64,000 bases of DNA from Isoetes taiwanensis (taxonomy: Eukaryota > Streptophyta > Lycopodiopsida > Isoetales > Isoetaceae), in contig JAJEKV010000081.1 in NCBI GenBank assembly GCA_021234155.1, positions 4,179,069 to 4,243,068 of the forward strand. The letters are read 5' to 3'. Both the position numbers and the translations under genes were made by a program. Numbering within the stretch: the stretch's first letter is position 1; the number at the start of each line of letters is the position of its first letter. A model generated the notes under the pieces. The model was not told the origin of the DNA and did no database searches. It worked only from the letters and a program-made list of their open reading frames with translations. This document shows positions 33,813 to 46,058 of the stretch, piece by piece.

Positions 33813-36800
33813 GTGACATGGCATGCCAAGTAAGCAAGGCCAAGTTTTGACTAGGCCAAAAATGAAAAGATGTCCATATTTGGTCTTTCATTGGGTAATG
33901 TTGGCAAATTTTGGGTGACATGGCTAGATGGTAGTGACGTGGACATGATCACTAGGACTTTATGTAAGCAATATGATAACCTTTAGAATTTTTGGTAGAG
34001 GAGTTTGGCAAGGGATAGAATAGAGGGACCTTGAAGAACTTAAAGCACTGACACCCTTCCCCAAATCGAACCATGCCAGGACTTTGCGTGGATTCCTCAC
34101 TAGAGGGGAGAGGCCAGACCCCAGGAGACGGACCTCAGAAAGGTTGACGAGGCAGCCTTTCCTGCCAGTGCTCCTTCGGGAGGGAAAATGCCAATGCCCC
34201 TCCTCCCAGAGCTCGTCTTCCATCCAACCGTTGAATCCACTGTTCAAGTAACCTGCTTTGAGTATGTTAAAAAAATTCTAAGATCGATCCAGGAGAACTT
34301 ATCAAACCGTAAAGCGTCCTACGGTCGACCGTGTAGAACCCAAGCGTTTTGTCGTTGGGGCAGTACAAAGGCTCCGGAATGGAGATATGACTTTTCTGTG
34401 TCGTCCGGAATGACGAAATTACCCCAGGGACCAAGTTATACGGTCATTTTTTGCAATGAAAGAAATACGAACCCTCTACATGGCAGTATTCCACAGCCAC
34501 CTCTTGGGCCAATTGACTACGAACGTGTTGGATATGAGCTACTTTGGCGCTTCTTGGAGAAGAGGTCGTCTTCTGCCCACGAAACTTGGTCCCCGGGTAA
34601 TGTCGACATTTTGAGTCCATTGGCGAGTAAGTTTATAGTTAGAGATTGGGAGAGTTGCGTCCAAAAGCTAGGAGCCTTCGGAGAGGACCTTTGGGGCTGA
34701 ACTGCTTCGGAAGGTTTTAAGGGTCCATCTTAAAGCGTCAACACCCTCCCTTTACGTGATGACATTGTGCAAGATCTTGGTCCGAATCGACGGGATATGG
34801 CCTCCGAAATGTAAACCACATTGTGTTGCTAGGTTATTGAAGGGTTTACGTTATGGAGGTCGAGTTTTAATCGGTTGCACTTGGGACATGGTCGAGAACT
34901 TGCAGTTGAAAATCACGAAGCAATAAGGCCACGGAATGGGGTTTGGATTTATCCTCCTCGGTGTGGCAAATAGAAGTCAAAAGCATTTTTTGCAGTAGCA
35001 AAATTGTTTGGGATCATTCGGGATGGCCAATAGATCCAAACTCAGTTATTTCAGTTGCAAATGGCTCATCATGTATATTTAGAAAAGGTACATCTAGTTA
35101 TCCAAGAAAAATCGACTATGTTTTGGCCTCCAAAGCGTAAACCCTCGTATGTTGATAGGTTATTGTAAGGTTTCGTTTAGCGGACTAAAAGGTGGTGGTT
35201 TTCTTGGATAACTGCACCTTTTTTAAACATGCATCTTGAGCCATAACAACAAATAGCGGTTTGGATCTATTGGCCCATACCTAAATGATCCCAAACAATT
35301 TTTACTTTGCAAAAGCTCTTGACTTCTAATTGCCACATTGGGAGGAGGATAAATCCAAACCCCATTCGGTCCGTTCTATTGGCCGTATTTTCAACCAACT
35401 TCTCAACCATGTCCCAAGTGCAAATCCCATCGACTAAAACCTCCATAAACTTAAACCTTCAATAACCTAGCAACACACCACGGGGTTTACGTTTCTTGAT
35501 GCCATATCCTAGTCGGATTAGACCGGGATCTTGCACAATGTCATCACATAGAGGGTGTTGGCCTTGGGAAGGCGGACCCTTAAAACCTTCCTAGCGATTA
35601 AGCCCCAACCCTTGGCCCGCAGACGGGCAACTCTCCCACTTTCACGGAACTATAAACCCGGCCTGCGCCATTTTGAAAAAAACGTCGACATTACCCTCGA
35701 ACAAGTTTCATGACCACCACCCTTTCTCCAAGAAGCCCAAAGTAGCTCATGTCCAACACGTTGGTAGTCAAAGCGCCTAAGAGGTGGTGCATGAATCTTT
35801 GCCATGTAGAGGGTTCGTGTTTCTTTCCTTACCAAAAATGACCATGTAACTTGGTCCCTAGGATAATTTTGCCATTCCGGACGACATGGCGAAGTCGAAT
35901 CTCCATTCGAGCCTTTTTATGCTTGCTCGAGCGACAAAAACACTTGGTTTCTACCGGTGGTTCACGGTTTGATAAGTTCTTCCGGACGGATCTTGGATTT
36001 TTTTGAATTTACTCGAAGCAGGTTACTTGAGTGGTGGATTCAACGGTCGGATAGGGAAACTGAGCTCCAGGAGGGGGTGCATTGGCATTTGCCCTCCCGG
36101 CGGATCATTGGCAAGAAAGGCTGCTTCAACAACCTTTTTGAGGTCTGTCTCCTGGGGTCTGACCTCTCCTCTCTGGGAGGAAGCTGCGCAAAGTCCTGGC
36201 CTAGTTCGATTTGGGGAAGGGTGTCAGCGCTTTAAGTCCCACGTGGCATGTTTGAGGCCAACTAGGTGGCATGTTGGAGCCCATGTGGCATGTTGGAGCC
36301 ACCTTGGCATGTTAGAACCCAGAATGGAGATTCGACTTCGCCATGTCATTCAGAATGGTGAAATTACCCTAGGGACTAAGTTACATGGTCATTGTTGGCA
36401 ATGAAAGAAACACGAAACCTCTACATGGCGGTATTCCGCAGCCACCTCTTAGGCTAATTGACTACGAACGTGGGCATGAGCTACTTTGGCGCTTCTTGGA
36501 GAAGGGGTGGTTTTCTGCCCACAAAACTTGGTCTTCACGATAATGACGATGTTTTGAGTCCATTGGCAGAGTCAGTTCATAGTTCCGGAGTGGGAGAGTT
36601 GCCCGTCCGTGGCCAGGGGCCTTCGGGAGAGGACCTTTGGGGTGAACTGCTTCCGGAAGGTTTTAAGGGTCCATCTTCTGGTTTCAACACCCTCCCTCAA
36701 CATGATGACATTGTGCAAGATCCTAGTCGAATCTGACTAGGATATGGCATCCGAAACATAAACCCTATGTGTTGCTAGGTTATTGAAGGGTTTATGTTAT

Positions 36801-38830
36801 GGAGGTCGAGTTTTAGTCGGTTGCACTTGGGACATGGTCGAGAAGCTGCAGTTAGCCAAGCAACGGGTTTGTATTTATCCTCATCCTAGTGTGGCAATTA
36901 GAAGTCAAGAGCGCCTTTTGTGGTAGCAAAATTGTTGGGATCATTCGGGATGGCCAATAGATCCAAACTTGGTTATTTCAGTTGCTATGGCTCCGCATGC
37001 ATGTTTAGAACAGATACACCTAGTTACCCGAGAAAAACGACCACGTTTTGGCCTCCGAAATATAAACCCTACAATAACCTAGCAACACACAGGCTTTATG
37101 TTTCGGAGGCCAAAACATGGTCATTTCCTTGGATAACTAGGTGCACCTCTTCTAGACGTTCATGCGGAGCCATGGCAACTGAAATAACAGAGTTTGGATC
37201 TATTGGCCATCCCGAATAATCCCAAATAATTTTGCTACTGCAAAAGGCGCTCTTGACTTCTAATTGCCACACTAGGAGGAGGATAGATCCAAACTCTATT
37301 CCGTCAGTTCCTCTTGCTTCGCGTTTTTAACTGCAGCTTCTGGACCATGTCCCAAACCAACTAAAACTCGACCTCCATAACATAAACCCTTCAATAACCT
37401 AGCAACACATAGGGTTTATGTTTCGGATGCCATATCCTAGTCAGATTCGACTAGGATCTTGCACAATGTCATCATGTAGAGGGAGGGTGTTGAAACCAGA
37501 AGACGGACCCTTAAAACCTTCCGGAAGCAGTTCACCCCAAAGGTTCTCTCCCAAAGGCCCCTGGCTACATACGGGCAACTCTCCCACTCCGGAACTGTGA
37601 ACTGACTCTGCCAATGGACTCAAAACATCGTCATTATCTTGGAGACCAAGTTTTGTGGGCAGAAGACCACCCTTTCTCTAAGAAGCGCCAAAGTAGCTCA
37701 TATCCAACATGTTCGTAGTCAATTGGCCTAAGAGGTGGCTGCAGAATATTGCCATGTCATCAAGGCTCCAACATGCCACCTATGCCACCTAGGCTCAAAC
37801 ACGCCAAGGTGGCTCAAGCACACCACCTAGGCTCCAACATGCCAAGATGGCTCAAATGCCACCTAGACTCCAACATGCCAAGGTGGCTCAAACATGCCAA
37901 GGTGGTTCCAACACGCCACCTAGGCTCCAACATGACACTTAGGCTCAAACGTCCCACCTCATCTCAAATTTTGCCAATGTGCCAATGTGGCTCCGACATG
38001 CCAAAGTCTTCGTGTCTTCAACTGCAACTTCTCGACCGCGTCCCAAGTGCAAACGGCAAAACCTCGACGTCTATACCGTAAACCCTTCAACAACCTAGCA
38101 ACACACAAGGTTTACATTTCGGAGGCCATATCCTAGTTAGATTCGACCAACGTCTTGCATAGTGTCATCACTTAAGGAGACGGTGTTGACGCCAGAAGAC
38201 GGACCCTTAAAACCTTTTGGAAGGCAGTTTGATCTAAATGTCTTCTCCCTATTGCCCTGGCAATCGACGGGCAATTCCTGCAATCTAACTGTGAATTGGC
38301 TCTTTCAATGGACTCAGGACATCGACATTACTCTAGAAACCAAGTTTCATGGGCAGAAGACCACCCCTTCTCCAAGAAGCATCAAAATCGCTCAGTTGTA
38401 GTCAATTGACCTAGGTGGTCGCTCCAAAATATTGCCATGTAGGGCTTTCGTGTTTCTTTCTTTGGCAAAACTGGCATTGTAGCTTGGTCCCTAGACTGCC
38501 TCAGGAACATTTTTAGTGTCCATCTCCTGGGGCTTGGCCTCTCCTCTCTGATGAGGCAGCTGCGCAAAGTCCTGACCTTGTTCGACTTGGAGAAGAGTGC
38601 CAACTCTTTAAGTTCTTGAAGCTCCTCCAAAAATTCCAAAGGTTGTCATATGTCTTGCAAAAAAATCCCTAGTCATCATGTCCATGTCACCAATATCTTG
38701 CCATCTCACTCAAAGATTGCCAACATCACTCCATGTAAAACGAAAGATATACATTTTCCATTTTTGACCTAGTCAAAGCTTGACTTTGCTTACTTGGCAT
38801 ACCATGTCACCAATTGGAGGGTCACCTCCA
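33813..38830. mobile_element. Composite foldback region with large palindromes
   Basis: Arms of one ~1.1-kb sequence occur as: forward 34040-35142, reverse 35168-36237, forward 36323-37070, reverse 37091-37756, reverse 38010-38650. The first two and the middle two form palindromes with spacers of only ~25 and 20 bp. Shared words include GCTACTTTGGCGCTTCTTGG, TTTTAAGGGTCCATCTT and GATCATTCGGGATGGCCAAT. The outermost segments also mirror one another: CATGGCATGCCAAGTAAGC at about 33823 against its complement near 38790. Frames inside show no known domain. It looks like repeated insertion or inversion of a foldback or long-TIR element that carries the minisatellite at its ends. Confidence 0.85.
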
Positions 38831-38838
38831 TATAGAAC

Positions 38839-39416
38839 CAGGGAAAAAAATAGCGGTTAATATTAGCCAAATGGCGATTTTTTGGACATTTTTGGAAAAA
38901 GTACGGCTAAACTATAAAGGAGGAAATTTTTGGAAAAAAGAAAAAAATCGCCAAATATTTTCAAAGTTGACCTCCCTTACACCAAGGTTTAGCGAAACAT
39001 AAGAAAGAAGGAGAGGAAAAATTCTTCCACTTTAGCCAAACATTCGAAAGTTTTCCTATGCATTTAGGGATAGATTAGCCATACTTTTTAATAGCTAATG
39101 TAAAATATGAGATTATTCATGAGATTATGGAATAGAGGTTGCTAATACTGTATTAGATGGACAGTTTTTTGTTCTCCAACTAGTAGATTTCTATTATTAT
39201 TAATATGTTCGTACAATAAAAAGTTTGGCATAGCATAAATGTTTGGCTAAAGTTTATATAAAGGTTCAAACAAGAAATAGCCAAACATTCAAAACTAGTA
39301 AAGGAAAATTATTCAACTTTAGCCAAACATTCGAAAGTTTTCCTATGTATTTTGGGTTAAATTAGCCAAAGTTGTTCTAGCTAATCTAAAATATGACTTT
39401 AGTAATTTTTTCCCTG
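38839..39416. mobile_element. hAT-type non-autonomous element, 578 bp, 8-bp TSD
   Basis: The ends are CAGGGAAAAAA...TTTTTTCCCTG. TATAGAAC flanks both sides (38831-38838 and 39417-39424). An 8-bp duplication with CAGGG termini fits the hAT superfamily. It contains a direct repeat of ~80 bp (TTTAGCCAAACATTCGAAAG at about 39027 and 39316) and no coding sequence. It inserted between two copies of a ~100-bp repeat (CTTGACTTTGCTTACTTGGC). Confidence 0.88.
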
Positions 39417-39801
39417 TATAGAACGAAAGATGTATATTTTTTCATCTTTGACCTAGTTAAAGCTTGACTTTGCTTACTTGGCATGCCACTCACCAATTGG
39501 AGGGTCACCTCATCTTTTTTCATGCTGTTTGTTGGTGCCACAAGAGTAATGACATCAAGATTCTATTATATCTCTATCCCTAACATATATTATTTTTGTC
39601 TGCATTTTCCATAGAATCTATTTGAGAACAAAGGAATTTAGAAACTAGAATTTTCAATATATTTTAGTGTTGAATTCCTACTATTGATGATCTAGTGAAG
39701 AGGGTAGAGACAAATGCCATTTTATTCAAAAGAGTGTCATTTGACATGCTCAGTTTGTTAACCTTGCTTTCAAAAATTCAAGATGATCAAGTTGCAAATA
39801 A

Positions 39802-39924
39802 TGGTCACGGAAGGGAAATAATTTTGGATTAAGGGCATAAGAAATAGCACATGCCATGATGGTCACAAAAAGGGAATAATTTTGGATTAAGGGCATGAGA
39901 AATAGCACATGTCATCATGGAAGC
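39802..39924. repeat. 61-bp tandem duplication
   Basis: GGGAATAATTTTGGATTAAG followed by GGCAT.AGAAATAGCACATG.CAT appears twice in tandem. AATTTTGGATTAAGGGC-like sequence recurs once more near 39970. Confidence 0.85.
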
Positions 39925-40066
39925 ATGCTCTTTGTTAAGGTGGTCATGTTAGGGCTTTTTGTTATGAAAGAAATTAATGATTTTGGATTAAGGGCCTTGG
40001 TTTCAATAGTTGTTGCATATTTGAAGTTCTAGGCAACATTTGCATGGAATGCTTATAATCAATGTA

Positions 40067-40308
40067 AAATCAAGGTAGGATCAATTCAGGTGCATCCACC
40101 AACCCGCCCATGCGTGGCGTTATTCCTTTAAAAGAATGTTCTGATTCTTAGGAGGCTGACGACAAATTTTTTTGCTTTGTCGCGTTCTTCCTTCAGCCCG
40201 AGACCATTTCGTGGTTTTCACCCGCATTACGGCATTTTCAACTCACATTATGGCCCTTCACCTCGCGTTACGGCGTTTCATCCTCTGAATTGATCCTACC
40301 TATGATTT
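40067..40308. mobile_element. Small TIR element (~240 bp)
   Basis: AAATCAAGGTAGGATCAATT at 40067 and its inverted partner AATTGATCCTACCTATGATT at 40288 form ~23-bp terminal inverted repeats with one indel. The interior has GC-rich CATTACGGC/GTTACGGC short repeats. No convincing target duplication was seen. Confidence 0.65.
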
Positions 40309-40364
40309 CACGTTTCAAGAAACACCCTGGGGCTTAAATTCTGGGGTGTCAGCAGTGCCTCCGC

Positions 40365-40613
40365 CTCAAAGAAGAGGGGGGCATTATTTGTGGTGGAAAA
40401 GCAACAAATATCTTATAAAGAAATTGACTTGATCCAAAAGGATATTTGTATACAAGAAACACCCCGGGGCTTAAATTCCGGGGACAGCCTTCCACCCCAG
40501 AATTTAAGCCCCGGGGTGTTTCTTGTATACAAATATCCTTTTGGAACAAGTCAATTTCTTTATAAGATATTTGTTGCTTTTCCACCTCAAATAATGCCCC
40601 CCACTTCTTTGAG
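40365..40613. repeat. Near-perfect hairpin, 119-bp arms, 11-nt loop
   Basis: The left arm (40365-40483) and right arm (40495-40613) are complementary with only about five mismatches. The loop is ACAGCCTTCCA. The arm tip AAGAAACACC.CGGGGCTTAA is also present as a separate direct copy just upstream (about 40314-40349). Possible natures are a foldback MITE, an inverted-repeat small-RNA locus or a young MIRNA-like hairpin. Sequence alone cannot decide. Confidence 0.93.
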
Positions 40614-40949
40614 CTTGCTTGTAGCCTATATAAAAGGAAATACATATTCAGAATTGTATGTAATGGATCGAAGACCATAGATGCTACATTGTTTAATATC
40701 ACGTAATGCACAACATGCCTGCCAGCCTAAGGAAGATTTGGAAGGGGCGATTATGGAAAATGTTGGGGCCATAGGGCCATGGCCAAACTAACAAAGGTTG
40801 TGCATGTAAGCACACGTCCTAGCCACTTTGACCATGGCCATATGGCCTGAATATAGCAGGCGCAAAATGAAACATACATATACATGTTGAAAATTAAAGT
40901 TCGAATTAAAAAATATTATGTAGTAAGAAACGTGTAATGGAAACCGAGA

Positions 40950-41144
40950 TGGGCCGGCCCGATTTTAGCCCGGCATGGGCGGCCCAGTGCGATCTTAAGT
41001 AGTCTCATCCTATTGGGTAACTAACCGGCCAATTTTCCGCCCTAGCCAATTTTCCACCCTAGCTAGTTTCCTTCGGCGCCACCGGAATCGGATTCAAGGG
41101 AGCTCCACTTCCAGATCTCCAAACTCTAGACCTCACCACTTTCC
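40950..41144 (+). promoter_or_regulatory. Promoter-like block inside the 13.6-kb element
   Basis: Two site II-type motifs, TGGGCC at 40950-40955 and GGCCCA at 40981-40986, sit in an unusually GC-rich patch about 160-190 bp upstream of an ATG in good context (TTCCATGGCG, 41145). Site II elements are typical of plant housekeeping promoters. The block differs in composition from its AT-rich surroundings, consistent with captured host sequence. Confidence 0.4.
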
Positions 41145-41558
41145 ATGGCGGATCTCTATGGGCTTGCTTCTTACCTGCATGAAGCTCGTATCCGACTCCC
41201 TTTTGCTCTAACAACTGCGCCATACCTATTCTTACGCTCTCTGTATTTCTATCCTTGCTTGTGTTTCTCCTTTCTCTTGGCGAAAATCACGGGGGGCTTT
41301 GTCTTCTACTGCGTTTCTTTTCTCTTAATTAGGCCGAAAATCACGGGGCTTTTCTTCTTCTACCTTGGCCATCTCATTTGGGAGTTTTGCTTCTTGCAAA
41401 TTGGGGCAACTTCAACAGCTTTGGAGCCTGAGATCATCGACCATTTGCTTGATTCTGGTATCCATTTCATGGTCATTTACGTTTTTTTCTATTTTAGTGT
41501 CCTTCAATATTTACATTGTACTCTTGTATCTTTGCGGGTTATCAAGGCTATCAACTGA
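41145..41558 (+). CDS. Unrecognised possible captured gene 5' end
   Basis: From the ATG at 41145 the frame begins MADLYGLASYLHEARIRLP, plausible protein. It then becomes hydrophobic and Phe/Leu-rich, as if reading an intron. A short exon-like block LEPEIIDHLLDSG lies at about 41422-41458 between CAACAG and GTATCC splice-like sites. I do not recognise the protein. The pattern (promoter, first exon, intron, small exon) fits a host gene fragment carried in a transposon. The true exon limits and product are unknown. Confidence 0.3.
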   Translation: MADLYGLASYLHEARIRLPFALTTAPYLFLRSLYFYPCLCFSFLLAKITGGFVFYCVSFLLIRPKITGLFFFYLGHLIWEFCFLQIGATSTALEPEIIDHLLDSGIHFMVIYVFFYFSVLQYLHCTLVSLRVIKAIN

Positions 41559-42450
41559 AGATGTCTAATGCAAAAGAGAAGTAACATTTTGTCTTTGTTA
41601 TTTTTTTGTTCCAAGAGTTGTTAGAGAGTCACTGATCATGATTTCCTGTCACGGTTCACCGCAGATTTCTTGGAAAAACGGGATCAGCCTGATTTTGTGG
41701 TTGTTTATCTTTCTTTGCATGGTGTTTATATATGTCGACGGATGCACTAAATGCTTAGGATGGCCACTTACAAGCAACTCTGAGGTTTATTTCTAACTTG
41801 AGATTTGACATGTGCCAATTTTTGCTTCTTAATTTGTAATGATCTTGCAACTTTGGCGGAAATAGCAAAGCACTCCTCGGGGCCCTCTTCGAGTTTCAAA
41901 AGATGAAGTTGCAAAATTGTCGGGTTATCCTTTGTTGAGCATTTTTGAAGGATCTTGGGGGCGGAGAGTGTGTAGTATCTGAGGGGCAGATCTTTTATAT
42001 GGTGTTGTTGGACACCATGTCTTGGGGGCATGGGTATGGTCATGGACATGGCTATGGTATCTGAGGCATTATAAACATGGTCATGGCCTCAAATGAAGCA
42101 TTTTAAGCATAAGCACCACAAGTTGGGAAGTTTAGCAAATGGGAGTAAGGATCATGAGGGGGCATCGATTGGGAACAATCTCTTGTAATAATCTGTTTTT
42201 ACCAGAACAATCTGTTTTTATTGTTCTATTGTATTTAGGTCCAATGGAGAATGTGTTTGACCCCATCAAATTTCAGGGATCAATGCTGAAGTTTTGGCCA
42301 TATATAATGAATATGTAGCATAATAACAGGGGGTTTTCTTTGTGTTTTTGTACGCTTTTCACTAAGGTTTTCCTATGATTTCGTGATGTATTCAAATGGA
42401 TGTACTAATCGTTACATCTAGAGTGCACCATTCCGAAAACCATTGATTTT
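41559..42450. other. No gene recognised
   Basis: AT-rich. The minus-strand open frame at 42049-41768 shows no known domain. It may contain further exons of the fragment that starts at 41145, but none is recognisable. Confidence 0.3.
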
Positions 42451-42640
42451 AGCCTTTTTTTTTCAATGGTCAACAACCAATGGCTCACAATAAAAGCCTT
42501 TTTTTGTGCGTGTGGTGCATAATGGTCAACAACCAATGGCTCACAACAAAAGCCCTTTTTTTGTCGTGTGGTGCATAATGGTCAACAACCAATGGCTCAC
42601 AACAAAGCCCTTTTTTGTGTGTGGTGTATAATGGGCACAT
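42451..42640. repeat. ~55-bp tandem repeat, 3-4 copies
   Basis: AATGGTCAACAACCAATGGC then TCACAA.AAAAGCC and a T-run with TGTGGTGCAT recur with spacings of about 44, 56 and 55 bp. Confidence 0.9.
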
Positions 42641-43684
42641 GAAGGGCTTGAAGGGGCGCATGTAGTGCGTTTCCCGAGAACAACATTTCTTATCATAACT
42701 TTTGATCCGAAGCTACATTTTGAGATGATTTTTATTATGCGTTGGAAAGCTCTCTCCCAGATCTTTTTTGATAGTGTATGATATGGATATGTTTGGTTAA
42801 GTTATCTATGCTAAAACAGCAATTTTTCGGCCGGGTTTGGTAGGCTTTCACATCCTACCGGTGATTATCTGAGGATTACGCTATTGGATATTGTTTTATG
42901 GCTCATTCGAATGAAGCTTGCAAAAATTACCATGCATTTTTTAGATTTTGAGGCGCTTATTAAGCAAATTCCAAGGCTTCTAGATCCTTTTGCTAACAAG
43001 CGAAAAAGTTTCCCACTTTGGTTTCTCACCACAAGAATCCATGAAGGCCAAAGGTTCAACTGTTAAATTCAGTTGAAAAATGTTTGTGTATGGGTGTTGC
43101 AAACTTTATGACTTTCAGAATAATGGGATCAATCTGCTCTATCTTTATGGTAACTTTTACTTATGTTCTATTTGTTTTATTGTGATGGATGAAAGCCTCA
43201 AATGAATTCTAGTTTTTTTCTGGTTTGAATTCTAAAATTTTTGTCACACTGGGGGGTGTCCCTAAGGCCCCGAAGGGGCCAAAAATTTTTTTTTGCAACA
43301 CAAACCATTAACATCCAACATATAAAAATTAAATCCCCCAACGCATAACAACCAACACATAACTACCATTGACATTAATTAACACAACCATTGGGTCCAA
43401 CACATTTAAATTAAAATCCCCCTTAAACCCCCTTTGGTTTGGGTGCATATTCACACGGGGGGTGACGTTGTGAATAGCCATTTTCTATAGCAAAAGCAAA
43501 TGGATCAAAAATAATTGTACCATTAAAGACATTGCTGAAGGGAAACTTAGAACTTGAACTTAGAATTTTCATTGCAATCTAACATTATTATGCTTTATGG
43601 ATTTGTTTGGGTTCGATTCCCAAAAGGGTTTCCTAAAATAAACAAGAAAAATACGTCTTCATGATATTTAATATTTAATAATAA
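42641..43684. other. No gene recognised
   Basis: A 60-codon frame at 42884-43066 has no recognised domain. CTGGGGGGTGTCCC (about 43250) and CACGGGGGGTGACG (about 43455) are G-run motifs that could be ends of a small nested element, but they are not convincingly inverted. Confidence 0.3.
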
Positions 43685-43850
43685 ATAATGCTTTTTTTAT
43701 TTGAAAAGTATGCCACGTGTCAATATTTAATTAGTTAATAATATTGATTTTTCTTCTATAAAAAATATACCACGTGCTGATATTTAATTGGTTAATAACA
43801 ATGCTTTTTTATTTAAAATTTTTGCCACGTGTTGATATTTTATGGGTTAA
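43685..43850. repeat. ~56-bp repeat with CCACGTG core, 3 copies
   Basis: Units with (G/A)CCACGTG at 43712, 43769 and 43824 are followed by .TGATATTTAATTGGTTAATA-like sequence. A fourth CCACGTG occurs near 44180. CACGTG is the G-box. The array lies in the right subterminal zone of the 13.6-kb element. Confidence 0.75.
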
Positions 43851-44506
43851 AAGGCATATTAGAAACAACACCTAATTATTTCTATAGGTTAATAATAATG
43901 CTTTTCTACATGTCCTTACTTTTGGAAAACAATAGCTAGGAGCATTAAAAACGATAGCTAGATTTAAGTAACACATGTCCTACTTTCTTAAATAACATGT
44001 ACTTTTTTTTTAAAAACCACCTTACTTTGACATTGTACTTTCATTTTTCACATGCAGTAATATCTAAATCTACACATGTTATTTTGAAGGAAAAAATACA
44101 TGGTTTAGCTAAAAACTACAAGTAGAAAAAAAAAAACACAGATAGAAAAAAAGAAAAAAGAACTGTCCTTTCCAGTTTTCCACGTGTACTAATATTTAAA
44201 TTTACAAGTGTTATTTAGAAAACAAACAACGCGTGGCTCCTCCAAAAAGCAACAGTCAAGGAAAAACCACATGTTGATAAAATTTGCTAAAAACAATGGT
44301 AAAAAAAAACACGTTGACCAGAAAACAAAAGGTACGAAAAAAACCGATTGGGATTTTTTGCCAAAACCACTTTCTCTCTTTGTGCAAATCCGGGATAAAG
44401 CGGGCCACGTGGACTTTTTGGGGCCATTTTGGTGTTGTTTTGGCATAAAACAACACTTCCGGTGACAAGTAAAACAACTGTGGACCAAAAATTGGGGTCA
44501 GTGTGT

Positions 44507-45420
44507 ATAAGGTACTTATGCATCCCAGAATAAGCCCTTGGGTTCCGGCCCATCATAGCCACAAAGGGAGTCATCCGAATCCCAGTGTGATGGCTATTAT
44601 TATAAGCAAACTCTAGGTAGGGTAAATAATCTTCCCATCTGAGGCCTTCTCATGGACAAAACCGCATAACATGTCCTCCAAGATCATGTTTATACGCCGG
44701 TTGTCCATCCATTTGTGGATGATTACCACTACTCATGTATAATCGGATCCTCAATCCTTTCATGAGGTCCCTCGGAAGTGACCTGAACTTAGTATCTCGA
44801 TCACTTACAATGGACAAGGGAAGTCCAAAAAGTTGGAAATATGTTTTGCATATAGGCAACTGCTTTCACGTCATGCCCTCGTAGCCTCCCCTTTCAATGC
44901 TATAAACTTAGCATATTTGGTTAACCGATCCACTATTACCAAAATCTGAGTATGTTGCCTAGCAATTCTAGGTAGTGCGACTATAAAGTCCATACTCACG
45001 CTTTCCCGGCGTTCATTTGGTATAGGAGAGGTTGTAACAATCGGAGCTTTCCCATGATCCCTTCACCGCTTGACACACCCGAGGAAGTTGGTCCCCAGTC
45101 ACGACTTGATCTTACAATCGGCGGTAGTAGAACCTTTTAACCAACTGCAAATGCGTCTTCCATTCACCTCCATGCCCGGCTTGTGAGTGTCATGGTGCTC
45201 CGCGTAGAATTGATTCCCTAAAGGTCTTCACTTGAAGGAATAAAATCCTTCCCTTATAGAAATGCAAACCCTCTTGCTTTCGGTCCACGGCTCCCGAAGC
45301 TTGACCATTCTTAGGATCTGGCGATCCTCGGGATATCATCCTTGATCTTTTGTATAAGATCACTTGCCAAAAGTCGTCAAGGTATTTATATGCTTAACCC
45401 TTAATAATGCATCGAGAATC
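44507..45420 (-). pseudogene. Gypsy integrase core
   Basis: The minus frame at 44859-44650 reads FGLPLSIVSDRDTKF ... GNHPQMDGQ, the rve-domain pattern with the catalytic Asp (SDRD) and the HPQTDGQ block. Near 44574-44510, TPFVAMMGRNPRAYSG is the post-core block and is cut by the 13.6-kb insert. Upstream pieces toward 45.4 kb include the zinc-binding region in broken frames. It is non-functional because of frameshifts. Confidence 0.85.
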
Positions 45421-46058
45421 GATTATTTTTGCCCGGGCGTATGTAATGGAAAAATGGAACTCATGGAGGAAATCTAGCCACCTAGCCTGTCTCCGGGCTA
45501 ATTTCGACTTGACTTTGCAAGAACCTTAACGGTTTATGGTCGGTATAGGCGATAAACTTCTGGCTCTTGGCTCGTCCCACTACGCAAGTAGTGCCTCCAC
45601 GCCTTTAACGCATGCATAATAGCCGCCAACTCTTGCTCATAAGTTGCATAATTCCTTTCCAGGACTTAATTTTCGACTTTCATAAAGCCACTACATGACC
45701 CTGCCGCATCAATATCGCACCCTCTCGCTTGCTCGCAGCGTCGATTATAGACCTCAAATGCTCGATTCAAATCGGGCACTTTTTAGCACGGGATCACTTC
45801 TTTGCCTCTTCTTTGCTCCTCCCACACAAAATCGTGATCTTTCTTTAAAAGATCAGTGAGAGGAGCAACAACTTTAGAAAATTTTGGTACAAATTTTATT
45901 TGCATTACGTGGCTAATCCTTAAAAAATCGCTTAATCGTTACATTTTCCTGGGAAGCCATTGTTTGTTCCACTTGTACCTTAAGGGGATCACGGGATACA
46001 CCGTCCACCGCATGACAAGATATGTCCCAAATAAGCCACTCGTTGCTTAAAGAAATCA
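45421..46058 (-). pseudogene. Gypsy reverse transcriptase C-part and RNase H
   Basis: Next to the CACTA insertion the minus strand reads CDFFKQRVAYLGHILS, the conserved end of gypsy RT. Broken frames below match the connection and RNase H region by position; the DASD-type RNase H start is not clearly legible. There are multiple indels. Confidence 0.7.
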
